A DNA stretch of 64,000 nucleotides, taken from contig JARFXM010000003.1 in assembly GCA_029532625.1 (NCBI GenBank), positions 2,418,001 to 2,482,000 of the forward strand, read 5' to 3'. Source of the stretch: Lomentospora prolificans (Eukaryota; Ascomycota; Sordariomycetes; Microascales; Microascaceae). This document shows, piece after piece, positions 10,942-24,300 of the stretch; the first letter of the stretch is position 1; each line of letters opens with the position of its first letter. Below the pieces are notes generated by a model, which saw only the letters and a list, made by a program, of their open reading frames with translations, made no database searches and was not told the DNA's origin. A program made the translations under genes and the position numbers.

Positions 10942-12889
10942 ATGGAACAGATCGCTGCTGGAATGCTCATTAAGGGCTTGTACCACACAATAGTCTTCAC
11001 TATCGAGTTAGATCAGGTACCGACCGCCCTAAGGACATGCATCGAGCTTGTCCGCACCTGCCATGCGGACCTCTGCGATCTCATCGAACTTCGGAATGAG
11101 TACCTACCGCTCCTTGAAACGCAAGCAAAGATTCTCGAGCGGATGAATGGTATCATCACGAAAGCGCACGAGATACTCCAGGAGGTCTGCGTCCTAGTTG
11201 AAAAGTGTCGCCCCGTCACTGGTGGAAATAAGACTCCTTTTCTACGACGTCTTGAATGGGTGCTTCTTGATGCGGCCTTGTTCAAGCAGTACGAGCCCGT
11301 GATAAGTCGCCACCATAGCACTGTTCTCGCCGAGCTCAACTTTCTCAGGAATCTTGCTTTCTCATCAGGTGCAGTCGGGGTCCACAGGCGGGTAGAGCAG
11401 ACAAGTGGTGATGCAAAGCCGACCAAAAATCGCCCAACGTTCGAAAACCTAGATATGCTGGGTGATATTATGGGCGGATCAACTAGTAAGTCATTCCATT
11501 ATTGAATGCCGAGTTTGTTTAAAGCGCTTGTGAATCGACACTAAAGAATGCTTAGCCAGAGGTAGTAGTGGACAGTCGTTTGGACAAAATCTCGCAAACC
11601 TCGGGGCCGCTTTCGCTGCTGGGCCAACTTCGCCACCGCCTTACACGGTCTCCTGCCAGCCGTGTCCTGCGCCTTCGATCTTCGGCACTATGACGGGCTC
11701 CTTCCATGGAGGGGAGCTTGTGGAAGGGGTTGGGGGTGTGCGCAGCCAACCAGCCTACCTCGGTGGCTTTGGCGGGGACGCGCCCGTGTCCGCACCTCAC
11801 GCACCAGGGACGAAAGGAAAGGAGATATTCCTCTCAAATGAGCGGCTTCAGGCGTTGAAGACTGCGCAATCACTCCTAGGAACACCGGAAACCCAGATCC
11901 CGAATCACGTAGTAACGACACCGGCTAGTGGGCATCCGTCGGCTCTACCGCGTGTATCCCCGATCACGAATGCTCCCAAGCCAAAACCATCCACCGAGAC
12001 ACACGATCTTCCGTCGGCGGGCCTTGGGATTGTTTCTAGCACATTACCGTTTATACCACAAACTCAAAGGGCATTAGAGAGTCTCCAAACTAACCACCCC
12101 CCCTCGCTTGTACAACGTGGGGTATATGGAAACGACCGTCTAGGATCATCAGGGTGGGAGGCGGTTTCCAGGTCACCCAATCCTAGCCTGTATTCCCAGC
12201 GTGTAAGCCAAAGTCAGCCCGATTTCAAGGTTAAAGTACCGATATATAGAAAACCTATTCCGGCTGTGGCTGGTAGTCCGGCCTCATCCTCTGCAAGCCT
12301 TGCAGTCTCAACTCCTTCTATCACCGGCGATTTGTTCCAACGCCAATCACAGTCATCCATAGGCACTACTCCCTCAGGTGGTTGGCAAGCTCTGATGCCG
12401 GCGCAGCAAGGGCAGCAGCCCTTCTGTCAAGGTCAACGGACCTCGAGCATCGCAACCCAGCCAGCACAGATTAGAGTGCCTTCAGCGTGTAGTAGCCCAC
12501 GAGCAACGGAGCTAGTGGGTGGGAGCTTCCATGTAGCCTACTCTAGGCCTCCGGAACAACACCCCGCCCAGATAGTAGCGAAGGGACCGGCCCCTGTCTC
12601 CAAGCCCGTCCATCTCTGGCAACATACTGAGCTAGAAGCTAATTGTCCAACAAACGACCTGGAGCATCGGAAGGTTCCCGAGGGCCACTTATCGAATTTT
12701 GTCCCTGGGTATTTGCATCATATGGAAAACCCATGGCTCGCTTCACCTCATTCCGCGCCACAATCTGTACAATCCGAAGGGCGCGATGACACGAATGCGA
12801 GCAGCTTCGGAGCGGGTTTCCCGAATGACTTGGCTGAACTACCCTCCACTAGCCCTTCATGCCAAGGAGAACGAGGTCTGGGAACTTGA
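10942..12889 (+). CDS. Helical-N-terminal, disordered-tail protein, unknown function
   Basis: Two exons (10942-11485 and 11556-12889), joined by a GTAAGT...TTAG intron of 70 bases, encode 625 residues. Residues 1-180 are Leu/Glu-rich and predicted helical, with repeated L-x-x-L spacing and conserved-looking Cys-His pairs. They resemble the N-terminal helical domains found in many fungal regulatory proteins. The remaining 440 residues are Pro/Ser/Gln/Gly-rich and probably disordered, with no catalytic motif. There is no signal peptide or membrane segment. The N-terminus is uncertain because the frame is open upstream and a 5' exon is possible. I do not recognise a named family. Confidence 0.65.
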
Positions 12890-14637
12890 CTCTTCGCTAG
12901 TCTCAAGGAAAGCAAGAGTAGAATTTTAGTCTTGAGTCTCGGTGCGGGGAATATTCGATTCCCGAGCACTTCGCGCGACAGTGGCCTCTAATAAATCCTC
13001 ATAGCACACGGAGCTAGCGTCGTGATGGGGGAGGCTCAATTGCCTCGCACCGTGGCCTTCTTCGAATATTAAAAGGAAGAGATGCTAATAGGGACTCTTG
13101 TATCACCACCACGCCCATGGTCATGCTGGCCTGGGAGCAAGGGATGAGGGGTGACAAACGGGGACATTCCAGAGATGATAACGCCATGATTGGAGGGAGT
13201 AGAGAGGTCTTCCCTTTAGCTGCGAAGACACAGCGCACTTCTGAGTGCAGTGCGCAGCAGTTAAACCGCGACGATTGATTTCAATGATGCTATTATTATC
13301 CTTCCCCTGTGCTCGACTCTGGGTCAGTTCTATGAGCTGGCGCTATTCCGGCGTGTCCGGGTCGGGTATCTCCATCATTATTAATACCTCTACTTCGTAG
13401 TCAAGTGTGATACGCGCCCTGCACTGCTTTATTGCACCAGGTCCAAATTGTCCCAGACTCGTATGGACCATCCGGCTTCACGCCTGTCGTCGCCTGGAAC
13501 AATCAAACCGCTGGCTCCCCCCTTTCCAGTGGTAATTGAGTAGAAGTGCACTGAGCTCATCTCGACACCGTACATAGGGAACACTTCAAGAGCCAGACTA
13601 TGGTGCCCCTCACAGTGTGTACAACTAGCGAGCCAGCTAACCCTGAGCTGGCTTGAGGGGCACTTGAGGGCTTATCTCCAGAAGGATGGTCCCCAAAGGC
13701 AGTCTCTATCAGCGCCTGTAATAATGGCAGAACTCGCATCAATTGATTACGTGGAAAAGCCATCGGCTGTCTTGAGACGCTGTGCTTGTCATACTCCACA
13801 GCGAGAAGGGGGGTATTTCATCATCATTTGAGACCCTTTCTCATTGGTACCTCTGCTTGCTCCTGTGCAACGTGTAGATCCAAGTACTGCCCCGCCCCGC
13901 CCCTCAAATCCCCGTACCCTTCCAACAAGCACAATTCCTAACCAGGGATCTTCGCCTCCTCATCCATTATTCCCCTGAGTTTATTAACAAGCTCGACATT
14001 ATCTGCCCCCTTTTCTCGGGTTCGCTCTTGACGAGAAATCCATTTTATTCCAGGATCTCGCAGGAAGATCCCACTCATTTCGAATATTTCCTCCCCTTCA
14101 TTTCACCTGCTGTTCTCTTTGGTTCGGCTTGGGCGCCCTTTCCTCCTTTGAGGCTGGTCTCTCATTCCCCGACTATTTCGGCTACTTCCCTGTCCGCGTC
14201 TCGAGCCTGCCATTTGATCCTTCCCATTTCAGAGGTGCTTGAGTACGTCCTTGACCCCTGCCACAGACCTGCGGGGCATCACCTCTCCTCACCAAGACAA
14301 CAAACTCGTACTTCCAGGATTCCGTTCCATTTGATCACCAAACGCAGTTGGCAGGCAGCTTCTTCAAACTGCGCGCAAAACTGTGGTGATCTGAGCACGA
14401 TCCTAGTCTCTCTATTTGGACTTTCTTGAGGGCGTGCCTTCTCAACAAACACCCTCGTCCTTGCGAGTCTTCTCTTCGTACCGTGGTTCGTCGCTGTCGT
14501 GACCTGAATTGCTCTGACGGCCATCCCCCGAAAACCATACATATCCGATTGAGCGACGAATCCTCCCCTCGGTTCTCTCTTCCGCCCCATCCCGTTGGAT
14601 CTCGCCTTACGCTACAGTCTACTGCCAACTCATCAAC
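12890..14637. other. Intergenic and long C/T-rich leader of the AGC kinase gene
   Basis: The first 900 bases hold nothing I can name. From about 13860 to 14637 the plus strand is strongly C/T-rich, the usual look of a promoter plus long 5' untranslated leader of a highly expressed fungal gene. A 133-codon open frame at 14028-14429 starts on TTG and has the composition of such a leader, so it is not called. Confidence 0.55.
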
Positions 14638-16824
14638 ATGTCTTGGAAGATTACCAAAAGTACGTCCCCTTCCCTGCCCTACCCCCTCTTTTTTGGTGTC
14701 CACCTTGGGCCCATCTGTAACATCCCCAAGCTTTCCCCTCCCCCCTGCCCAACATTGACTGACAGTTACCAGAATTGAAGGAAACCCACTTGGGTCCCCT
14801 CACGAGCACCTTTTCCCGATCCCCTTCGACATCTACCATCACCGACAAAGACGAGAAGGGCCAACCCGGCATTCCAGGATCCGTTACTCCCACGAACGAA
14901 GGTGGCATCCGTAAGTTTAATCACTTAACTGCCAACCTCTTATGAGACACATAATCTTGTGATACTAACCCCGCTGTCTCTGCTCTCTAGCGTCTGAAGC
15001 CATGTCACAGGCTCCCGTTGTCAAGCCCCCTAAGCCCGGCATTCTCATTGTCACACTGCATGAGGGCCAGGGCTTCTCCCTTCCCGAGCAACATCGGAAC
15101 GTTTTTGCCTCTCAACACTCGCAGAACTCTCTTTCGAGCGGAAGTGCGCTCAACATAGCTGGCTCCGTCCGACCGACATCCGCCTCCCAACATGTTTCAG
15201 GCTCCTATATCAACGGTGGAAACCGTCCCCAGACATCTGGTGGAGGATTCACTGGCATTCCCACAAACCACGGCCGAATCTCGGGCAAGTATATGCCATA
15301 CGCTCTACTTGATTTCGACAAAGTTCAAGTTTTTGTCAACTCGGTGGATGGGAACCCCGAAAACCCTCTGTGGGCCGGCCCAAACACCCAGTACAAGTTC
15401 GACGTTTCTCGAGTCACTGAACTTGCAGTTCACCTTTACATGCGTAACCCCTTAGCCCCTCCCGGTTCCGGTCGTAGCCAAGACATCTTCCTCGGAGTTG
15501 TACGCATCAACCCCCGCTTCGAAGAGCGTGCCAGCTTTGCCGATGACCAGAAGTCGAGCAAGAAGGATAAGGATAAGGAGAAAACTGCTGCCGCCGAAAA
15601 GGCGCTCGGGCATAGTGGCGTGGAGTGGGTCGAAGTCCAGTATGGCACCGGAAAGCTTAAGATCGGCGTCGAATACGTCGAGATTCGAGCCGGTAAGTTG
15701 AAGATTGACGACTTTGAACTCCTCAAGGTCGTCGGAAAAGGTAGCTTTGGTAAGGTCATGCAGGTGCGCAAGAAGGATACCCACCGGATTTATGCCCTCA
15801 AGACGATTCGCAAAGCCCACATTATCTCCCGATCCGAGGTTGCGCACACGCTGGCAGAACGATCAGTCCTGGCGCAAATCAACAATCCATTTATCGTTCC
15901 CCTCAAGTTCTCTTTCCAGTCCCCGGAGAAGCTGTACTTCGTCCTCGCATTCGTGAACGGAGGAGAACTATTCCATCATCTCCAGAAGGAGCGACGATTC
16001 GACGTTAACCGCGCACGATTCTATACCGCTGAACTTCTCTGCGCTCTCGAGTGCCTCCATGGCTTCAACGTCATCTACCGAGATTTGAAACCTGAAAACA
16101 TTCTACTCGACTACCAGGGCCATATTGCCCTTTGTGACTTCGGTCTTTGTAAGCTCGATATGAAGGACGAGGACCGTACGAACACTTTCTGCGGAACTCC
16201 CGAATACTTGGCGCCTGAGCTCCTACTTGGAACCGGATATAACAAAACAGTTGACTGGTGGACATTGGGTGTGCTCTTGTATGAAATGCTGATGGGTCTG
16301 CCTCCGTTTTATGACGAGAACACGAACGAAATGTACCGCAAGATCCTCTCAGAGCCTCTCCATTTCCCCACAGATATTCCTGCCGCTGCCAAGGACCTCC
16401 TCACGAAGCTGCTGAACCGCAACCCGGATGAGCGTCTTGGAGCTAACGGCTCTGCCGAGATCAAGGCACACCCGTTCTTCCACGCCATTGACTGGAGGAA
16501 GCTTCTACAGCGGAAATATGAACCTGCCTTCAAGCCGAATGTGGTATGTGGTTGCCCATACACCGACGCCGACCGCCGATTTATCACTTGGCATATGCTA
16601 ACCGGTTAACTTGTTAGGTTGATGCGCTTGATACTGCGAACTTTGATCCCGAATTTACTTCCGAGTCACCCAAGGACTCTTACGTTGAGGGTCCCCTTCT
16701 CTCACAAACGATGCAGAACCAATTCGCCGGCTTCAGTTATAACCGCCCAATTGCAGGCCTCGGAGATGCTGGCGGCAGTGTTAAGGATCCGTCGTTCGTT
16801 GGCAGCCTCCAAGATCGTCGTTAG
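14638..16824 (+). CDS. ypk1: AGC serine/threonine kinase, YPK1/Gad8 type
   Basis: This is an orthologue of yeast Ypk1 and fission yeast Gad8, the main TORC2 effector kinase controlling membrane lipid homeostasis, cell-wall stress and growth. Exons 14638-14659, 14773-14910, 14991-16543 and 16618-16824 give 639 residues. The N-terminus is Ser/Thr-rich and leads into a C2-like region (Y-A-L-L-D-F-D-K-V-Q-V-F-V). The kinase domain starts at I-D-D-F-E-L-L with G-K-G-S-F-G-K-V, catalytic lysine in Y-A-L-K-T, R-D-L-K-P-E-N, D-F-G-L-C, and the activation loop T-N-T-F-C-G-T-P-E-Y-L-A-P-E. The C-terminal AGC tail has a turn motif (F-T-S-E-S-P) and hydrophobic motif F-A-G-F-S-Y, the TORC2 phosphorylation site. 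Exon 1 is only 22 bases. Its joining to A-A-T-T-G-A-A-G keeps frame. Confidence 0.95.
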
Positions 16825-19369
16825 AGATCATGACGCGTGCCGTATTCCATGTTTTCAAGACGAAACAGGATGCCAAAAACTGACCGCACCGTCCGCTTAG
16901 CAAGCTGTTATAACCAGATATTTGGGTTTCGCCATTTCAGAAGCCCGCGTGAATGGGTGGAGTTACCGGCCGAAGGCCTTGGTAAATGCTAGGAAACAAA
17001 CTTATTAGCAGTGATGCAATTTGAGGCCTGATTTTTTCAGACCGCTGGGGATTTTGGTTGGCATGATACGAAGCGGGGGTTCGTTTATCTTCTGTTCATT
17101 ATTCCACTTCTCGCCTTCATTTTAGGCCAAGACCTTGGCCGTCTGCATTTGGTTTTTTCAAGTTTATACCTCGAGGTTTCCAAAAGCGGAGTTGGCAGGA
17201 ACAATGGGTCTGTGTACAACGAGTTATGCTCAGATTTTCTTTTCGGGCACTTTTCGATGTCTTGACGTGCTCTCTCTCTCTCTTTCTATGTGTGTGTATC
17301 TCCATCTCCATGCCCGCCAGCACCGGACTCTGGCCTCTTTTAGGTTTATGGCTCAACCATAAGTTCCACCAGTCCGTTCAATATTCTTGATCTTGTAACC
17401 GGAATATCAGCGCCCGCGATGTAGAAAGAGGATATTGACGATGCAAGGTGTGTTCTTATTGAGTGAGCTCGTGCCCTCAGGGTGAGGTCAAGGCCCGAAA
17501 TGGCGGATGTCATCCGAAGTGATGCTTCTGGTTCAGTTCAGCTGCCACAGGCACCCCTACACACGTCCCAGATGCATGATCGTCCATTGACCCCGACAAG
17601 AATTGTGAATTAAAGCTGAGGAACAAGCGAGGCGCGTATAATTGGGTGGTTATCTGATAGAGGGGCAAGACATACCCAGGGAAGGCAAATACGGTGGGAT
17701 CAGCTGACTCTAGGGAAGTAGCTACGGGGAATTCAAGGGAGTGGGGATTTTTGTTCTCCGGCATGGCATGTCTACGCGCTCGTATGCATGCGGTAGGTGG
17801 GAAGAGTTACTGCGCTTGCGCTGCGATCGTAGAAGTAGATCAGCTTTACTTGTAAACATCGCGCGCCGCGGACGCTATCTCAATTTTTCAAAAGAGCCGC
17901 GGAGAATGGCTATGAGGAAACGAAGCTGGCGTAGTCAGAAAGAGACTTCGCATTGATGCCCAAGTCCGAGACATGTGCCTCAAGTAGTCTCCATCCTCAT
18001 GGGCTGCCTTTGCGACAAGAACAGGGCCTGGATGGCGCACATTTCTGGGCGGTCCAGTTGCAAATCATTGTAGGTCTGGAGTTACGCTCCTGTATTATTT
18101 TTGCAGGGGGTACTTCCAGAAAGGTACCACACAGCCATGACCACGATGACGATTTGTAAGGTGCGGGGCAACATCGAAGGCGAGGAAAGCGGGATGGAGG
18201 CAGATCAAACCATGAGCTCTGTTGATAATAGCAGGTCGCAATGTACATGGAGGCCACTCAAATTTATTCATGATAGCGAGACGCTATTTTCTAAGTGTGA
18301 GAGGTATTCAATTGAATGTTTTGTTCATCTTGGAGGCAATTCCTAGATCTTGGCTGGTGTGGAATGCCTTGTGCGGTAGACGGAGGAACGCGTCTGTTAG
18401 GTGATGGATTACCCCGCCAACCTAGCCATGTCCGCGGGCGCTGTGAAGCTCCTTTAGTCTCGAGCTGCTGGCTACTGTGAAGGCCGAAGTCGCCCCCAGC
18501 CTATTAGTCTAGGAGTTTTTCTGCCCCTCTCTGCCCCTCCAAACCTCATGATGTGTCCTTCCTGGCCCCTCTTTCGCGTCGTCGCCACCCCGTGCCTGTT
18601 TCCCCCACCTGAAAATCACACCCTCAGATCCCCTTGCGCCAGACTTTCCTGTGTACCAGTATTGCAGGCCAACTGGTTGTTCGTACCAAAGTTCTCATAT
18701 CACTGGTATCGATCAGATGGGGGAAAACGCTACCAGTGCATGACGGCCAATGAGTTGTATAGTCTACCGGCTTCGACGTGGTGAAATATGTGCCCTGGCG
18801 CAGTGTCAGTGACCTCGTAATCTTGGGTCAATTCATAGCTCCCCTCGTCTCGCCCTGGTCTAGCCAGCTCCAGACTAGGTGAACCATCGGCGGTAGTGCT
18901 TTCCTCTCTTTCAAGCGTACCAAACACACCACGCATATCATGAGCTTCCAACCCCGCCAAACGAGACCAGCAAGTTACACATTCGACTTTGCTTACCCCA
19001 TCGTGTAATTGGACTCCTACCCCCCAGAACCATTCAACCGACTTTGCCCCCATTCCCGTTCCAGTTACAGCAGAAGCCCAAACCCGATCTGCCACTAAGT
19101 GTCATCAAAGTTGTCCACGGGAACTCAACTAGTTTTATTGAAGCTGCCCACGCCAAATATTTCTCGGCATTCCGACCGTCAGCCCCTTCTTCTCTTTTCG
19201 TTCGCCGAAATCCTCTTACCCAATTCCCGCATTGTCTATTCGATATAAATCCACACTGCCCCTCACCCTCTTCTAGTTTCTCTCCATTCTGTGATTACCT
19301 TCCCTCTCTCTGTAGCTTCTCTCTGCCCTATCTCTAGATACATCCATTACTCCCTATCCACACTTCACA
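16825..19369. other. Intergenic; isomerase promoter
   Basis: This is the 3' flank of the kinase gene, then about 2 kb with no gene recognised. A short CTCTCTCT run sits near 17272-17286. The last 170 bases before the isomerase start are C/T-rich, consistent with its leader. Open frames here are short and lack domains. Confidence 0.55.
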
Positions 19370-21314
19370 ATGGCACCCGCGAACTCTCATCCCGCCTGGG
19401 CCGAGCTCCAGAACCACCGGGATACCGTTGGCAAGAGCTTCGTCCTTAAGGAGGCCTTTGCTTCCGACCCCGACCGATTCAGCAAGTTCAGCCGCACTTT
19501 CAACAATGGCGCTGGCGCCGAGATCCTCTTCGACTTCTCCAAGAACTTCCTCACTGATGAGACCCTCGATCTTCTTGTCAAGCTCGCTGAGCAGGCTGGC
19601 CTGGAGAAGAAACGTGAGGCCATGTTCAACGGCGAGAAGATCAACTTCACTGAGCAGAGGGCTGTCTATCACGCTGCTCTCCGCAATGTTGGCGGCTGGG
19701 ACATGAAGGTCGATGGCGTTGATGTTATGAACTCTGCGGGTGGTGTCAATGAGGTCCTTGAACATATGAAGGAGTTCTCCGAGCAGGTTCGCAGCGGGTC
19801 CTGGACTGGTTTCACCGGAAAGAAGCTCACCAACATCATCAACGTTGGTATCGGTGGCTCCGATCTGTAAGTTTTTGATTCCCCTTTTTGGCCTTTCCAT
19901 GAGAAAAAGGGTCGCATCTCACACGTATGTCGTCTTTTCTGTCTAGCGGTCCCGTCATGGTCACCGAGGCCCTCAAACACTACGGTGCTAAGGACATGAC
20001 CCTCCATTTCGTCTCCAACATTGACGGAACCCACATGGCCGAGGCCCTCGCTGCCTCTGACCCCGAGACCACCCTTTTCCTTATCGCATCTAAGACCTTC
20101 ACCACCGCCGAAACTTGCACCAACGCCAACACGGCCAAGGCTTGGTTCGTTGAGAAGACTGGCGGCAAGGGAGATATCGCCAAGCACTTTGTTGCCCTCT
20201 CCACCAACGAATCCGAGGTCACCAAATTCGGCATTGATGCCAAGAACATGTTCGGCTTCGAGAGCTGGGTTGGTGGACGCTACTCCGTCTGGAGTGCCAT
20301 CGGCCTCAGCGTCGCCCTCTATGTCGGCTATGACAACTTCCGAAAGTTCCTCGCCGGTGCCCACGAGATGGACAAGCACTTCCGCACTGCTCCTTTGAAG
20401 GAGAACATTCCCGTCATCGGCGGTCTTCTCAGTGTCTGGTACTCGGACTTCTTCCAGGCTCAGACCCACCTTGTCGCTCCGTACGCAGTGAACCCACGCC
20501 TATCGAAGATGTTACAAGGATTTACGTACTAATGTGGTTATCTATGTGTAGCTTCGATCAGTATCTCCACCGATTCCCCGCATATCTTCAGCAGCTCTCC
20601 ATGGAGTCCAATGGCAAGTCGATCACCTCTGATGGTACTCCTGCCAAGTACACCACTGGTAAGTTTCGACGCACCTTGCGCTTCTCTTCAGTTATCTGAC
20701 GTGAATTTTCTGATGTTAGGTCCCATCCTCTTTGGCGAACCCTGCACCAATGCCCAGCACTCCTTCTTCCAGCTCGTTCACCAGGGCACCAAGCTTATTC
20801 CCACCGACTTCATCCTGGCAGCCAAGAGCCACAACCCCATCAGCGACAACCTCCACCAGAAGATGCTTGCGTCCAACTACCTCGCCCAGGCTGAGGCGCT
20901 TATGGTTGGCAAGACTGCTGATGAGGTCCGCGCTGAGGGCGCTCCTGCCGATCTGGTTCCCCACAAGGTCTTCCTCGGCAACAGGCCCACCACTAGCATC
21001 TTGGTCGGTGGTAGCATTGGTCCTGCGGAGCTCGGTGCCTTGATCGTCTACTACGAGCACCTCACCTTCACCGAGGGTGCCATTTGGGACATCAACTCCT
21101 TTGACCAGTGGGGTGTTGAGCTTGGCAAGGTGCTTGCTAAGAAGATTCTCAAGTAAGCCTATATGGAGCCATTTATGAGACCATTCTTACCATAGGATCA
21201 AATACTAATGTCCGTGTTCTCAACAGGGAGCTTGATGAGCCTGGTAACGGCTCCGGCCATGACGCCTCGACCGGCAGCCTCATTGGCGCTTTTAAGAAGT
21301 ACTCCCAGCTCTAA
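19370..21314 (+). CDS. pgi1: Glucose-6-phosphate isomerase
   Basis: This cytosolic enzyme interconverts glucose-6-phosphate and fructose-6-phosphate in glycolysis and gluconeogenesis. Five exons (19370-19866, 19947-20480, 20552-20658, 20720-21152, 21227-21314) encode 552 residues, the usual fungal length. Family signatures are complete: I-N-V-G-I-G-G-S-D-L-G-P, the W-V-G-G-R-Y-S-V-W-S-A-I-G-L block, the His of S-H-N-P-I, and the second signature F-D-Q-W-G-V-E-L-G-K. Introns are short GT-AG. Codon use is strongly C-ending, as in highly expressed fungal genes. This creates long open frames on the opposite strand that are not real. The start fits the family N-terminus and follows a C/T-rich leader ending in CACA before ATG. 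Confidence 0.98.
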
Positions 21315-24300
21315 GGGACTACATGCGGGGCTAAGCTAAGCTCTAATGACATGAGTTGAGTACAAGTATGACATGATGAATACCTGCAGGATAAAATGGC
21401 GGGGGAAAATGGGTTTGGTAATCCTTCTTGTTTTACCTTTTTAGTATGGTTGATGGTTGGGTTATGACCGACGACTATCGAGAAATAAAAACAATACATA
21501 AGGACATATGTTTTACGCAAACGATGTTTGAACTAAGCTTGATCTGAGGCCTGCGAGGGATTTTGCTACATCCAGCTGATCCGAGACCTGCTCCTTTTTG
21601 CGCATCTTTTCGCAGGGGTGTCGTTTTGACCTTCGTTTGAGACTACCATCTCCGAAGTACATCAGCTATCATGCCCCTTGGCGGATGAGTCTGACGGTTG
21701 GGAAATCGGGGGGAAAGCGGTGGGGGATCCAATATTTCTAGGCTAGAAATGCACCTATCTCGTTTTTCTTTGACGCCATGCCACTTCACCGCTCCAGTTC
21801 ATCAGGTGAGGGTGGGCAGGGGTCAAGACGTTACTCCTTGTCAATATGGTGTAGAAGGTCTCTGTGCATCGCCTAAATGCGACACAATGATTCCCGCCAG
21901 GCTGGTTCAGGGCAGAGAGAAACAGCTAGCTGGCAATGCAGAATCGAGCGGGTGGTACGGCTAGGATGAGGGAAGAATGTATATGTATGATTGTCCTTTC
22001 ATAGAGTGGCGTTCGCTGGTATGAAACCAGTGATGTTGGTCGGTTTGGCTTGGAGAGATGGGAGAATTGTCCGCGCTTGCGGAGACAGTTGAGATCTACA
22101 AAATAGGTCGGAGCTACTGAAGAAGCTACAACTAGTACCTGAGCTAAAACCTGGGAGCTTGGGATCGTCACCAGCTACCAGAACGTTCAAATGTCGGTTG
22201 AGGTGACAAACGCCGTACCTGCGGAGGACGTACACTTGGACATGTACCGAAAGAGCCGTGATGGAGAACATCAAGATATCGTAAAAGATTCAACATCCCA
22301 GTCGCGAGTTGCAGCTCTAGCTGCCCATGTGACGCGCAGAACCTTTCTCGGGTCCTGGTTTTACAGCAAACATGTCTTAAATCCCCCGGCCACGAGCTGG
22401 GGCCCCTGCTTGGAGCTTGGGGGTTGAGGCAGGTCGAGACAGGTCGTGGACAGGCTCTGGGAGGTGCAGGGGCCGCCGGTTTGGGGTTTGGGGAGCACTC
22501 AACCATAGGAGCCAACAGCGCAAGCGCCCGCAGCCTACGCCAGCTGTCCGTTCGAGGTGACAGGAGCGTCTCGTAGCCACAGCAGGCCGAGTTTGCCTTC
22601 GCGGAGTGATTGATGCTTCGGGTAAGCCTTCAGCGGTGAGGAAAGCGTGAAGGCGAACCATGCATCAGACCCAATCTCAGCACAACCTAATTCCAGTTTT
22701 TGACGACGTTACCAAATAGCTCTGCGGCGCACGCCCTGGCCTGCCTGAGCAGCGGAGGAGCCACTAGTGCACACTCAATACAGAGTAGGACGCGCATTTA
22801 GCGTTGCCCGCGTAACAGGCCAGCCTAAGCCGGCCTAAACCACGCAGCGGAAGCGGGATGGACGACTTACCCACTTTCTATTAGGGGGAATGCCTCGGAC
22901 GCTATTCCCACTTCCTCCGTTGGTTCGTTGTTGTCTAGCAGAGCGCGCCGGATGAGGCCTCCCTTCCTCCCGCCAGTTCTTTGTCCTTGGAGCGAAGCGT
23001 TTCCGTCAATTTTTGGTCGTTGGAGAATAGACGGGCCCGTCTCCAAGAAGAGAAAAGTCCCCGTTGTCGAAAGGCGGAAGAAAATTTATCGGGTTGCAGT
23101 GGCTTGGTTTCGCACAACGGCTTGGGATTCCGGTGTGAATGAGACGTTCTGATGAGGGCGATCCAGCATCAAATCTTGAGGCCCGAACTGAACACGCCGT
23201 CCCGCCCGCTCGCTTTTGAGCATAGCCGACTGCAGGCGGCTGGGGACGGCATCCCAACCGGCTCTAGGATCCGACCCAAGAGGACCACGACATGTAGTAT
23301 CTCTACATGCATTATCGAAATCTCTCGTCAAAGCTAGGGTCGAGTTGATACCACGGTGGAAGTATCTACTACTGCACAGCTGGTCTTAGACAACTCTGAC
23401 TACTCAACCTTTTCGGCCCTTGTAAGATGGAGATGAGTATTTCGACGAGACTCGACGGGGTAGGACGCAATATTAGGTGATGGGATTTGTGTTGCTTTGA
23501 GAAGTGGAAAATAATGCAATCAAGGTGCCATTTATCGCCCAGCACCCTCCCACCTCCCCACTAATACACTCAAACCCAGATAAGGCCCGAGGACTATCTC
23601 CATATCCCTCACGCCAGGGGCTTTAAGCCATGCAATCAACCTCTGCGACTGAAAACCTCGCAGATTGCTGTTCCCGTAAGACCACACTTGTCCACATGTA
23701 GTAGGGAGGCTTGAGCTTCCGTGGGCGTTGGGTGGCAACCGGCCAGGCGAAGCTATTCCATGTCGCGTCGATGACCATGCAATTCTACATCGTACTGCTC
23801 CTGCACATATGGCCAGCGGGGGCGGGGGAGGGGAAGGGGTCACAGTGCGGATCAGCCCAAAGCTACCCCTCTCTTCGCACAGCATGGCATAATACACCAG
23901 GCTCGGAGTACACGGAGCGAGCATGGACATGAATGACTATGCAGAGGCCTCTTTTCGAGAGGCAGCCCCAGCGATTGAGTTTTAATATCTCATTCCCTGG
24001 TTTCGGACCACAAGAAATGACGCTTTTGATGTCTCCCGCGATTTCTCTTTATTGGCTAGAGCGGTGGAGTCCTGTTAGCGTTGGAAGCTTCGGGAACCAG
24101 AACCATGAGGTCATTTTCGTCTTGGTCGAGGGGCAGTGATTTCCTCACGGTACCTGTGGAGTACCTAGGAGACGTGAGTTCATCCAGGTCGCCAGCTGTG
24201 CAGCAAGCCTAATGGGCAGTATTCAAGAGGCACGCTCAAACTGCTGCTGTCATGCATTGGGCCCAAGGCCAGGCCACCAAGTAATTGCCTGCTGGCTGAA

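Noticed and set aside
14028..14429. 133-codon frame before the AGC kinase
   Set aside because: It starts on TTG, lies in a C/T-rich leader, is Ser/Pro/Leu-rich and has no homology I recognise.
19334..20469. Long minus-strand frames of 188 and 266 codons
   Set aside because: They are antisense shadows of the strongly codon-biased isomerase gene, in the usual complementary frame.
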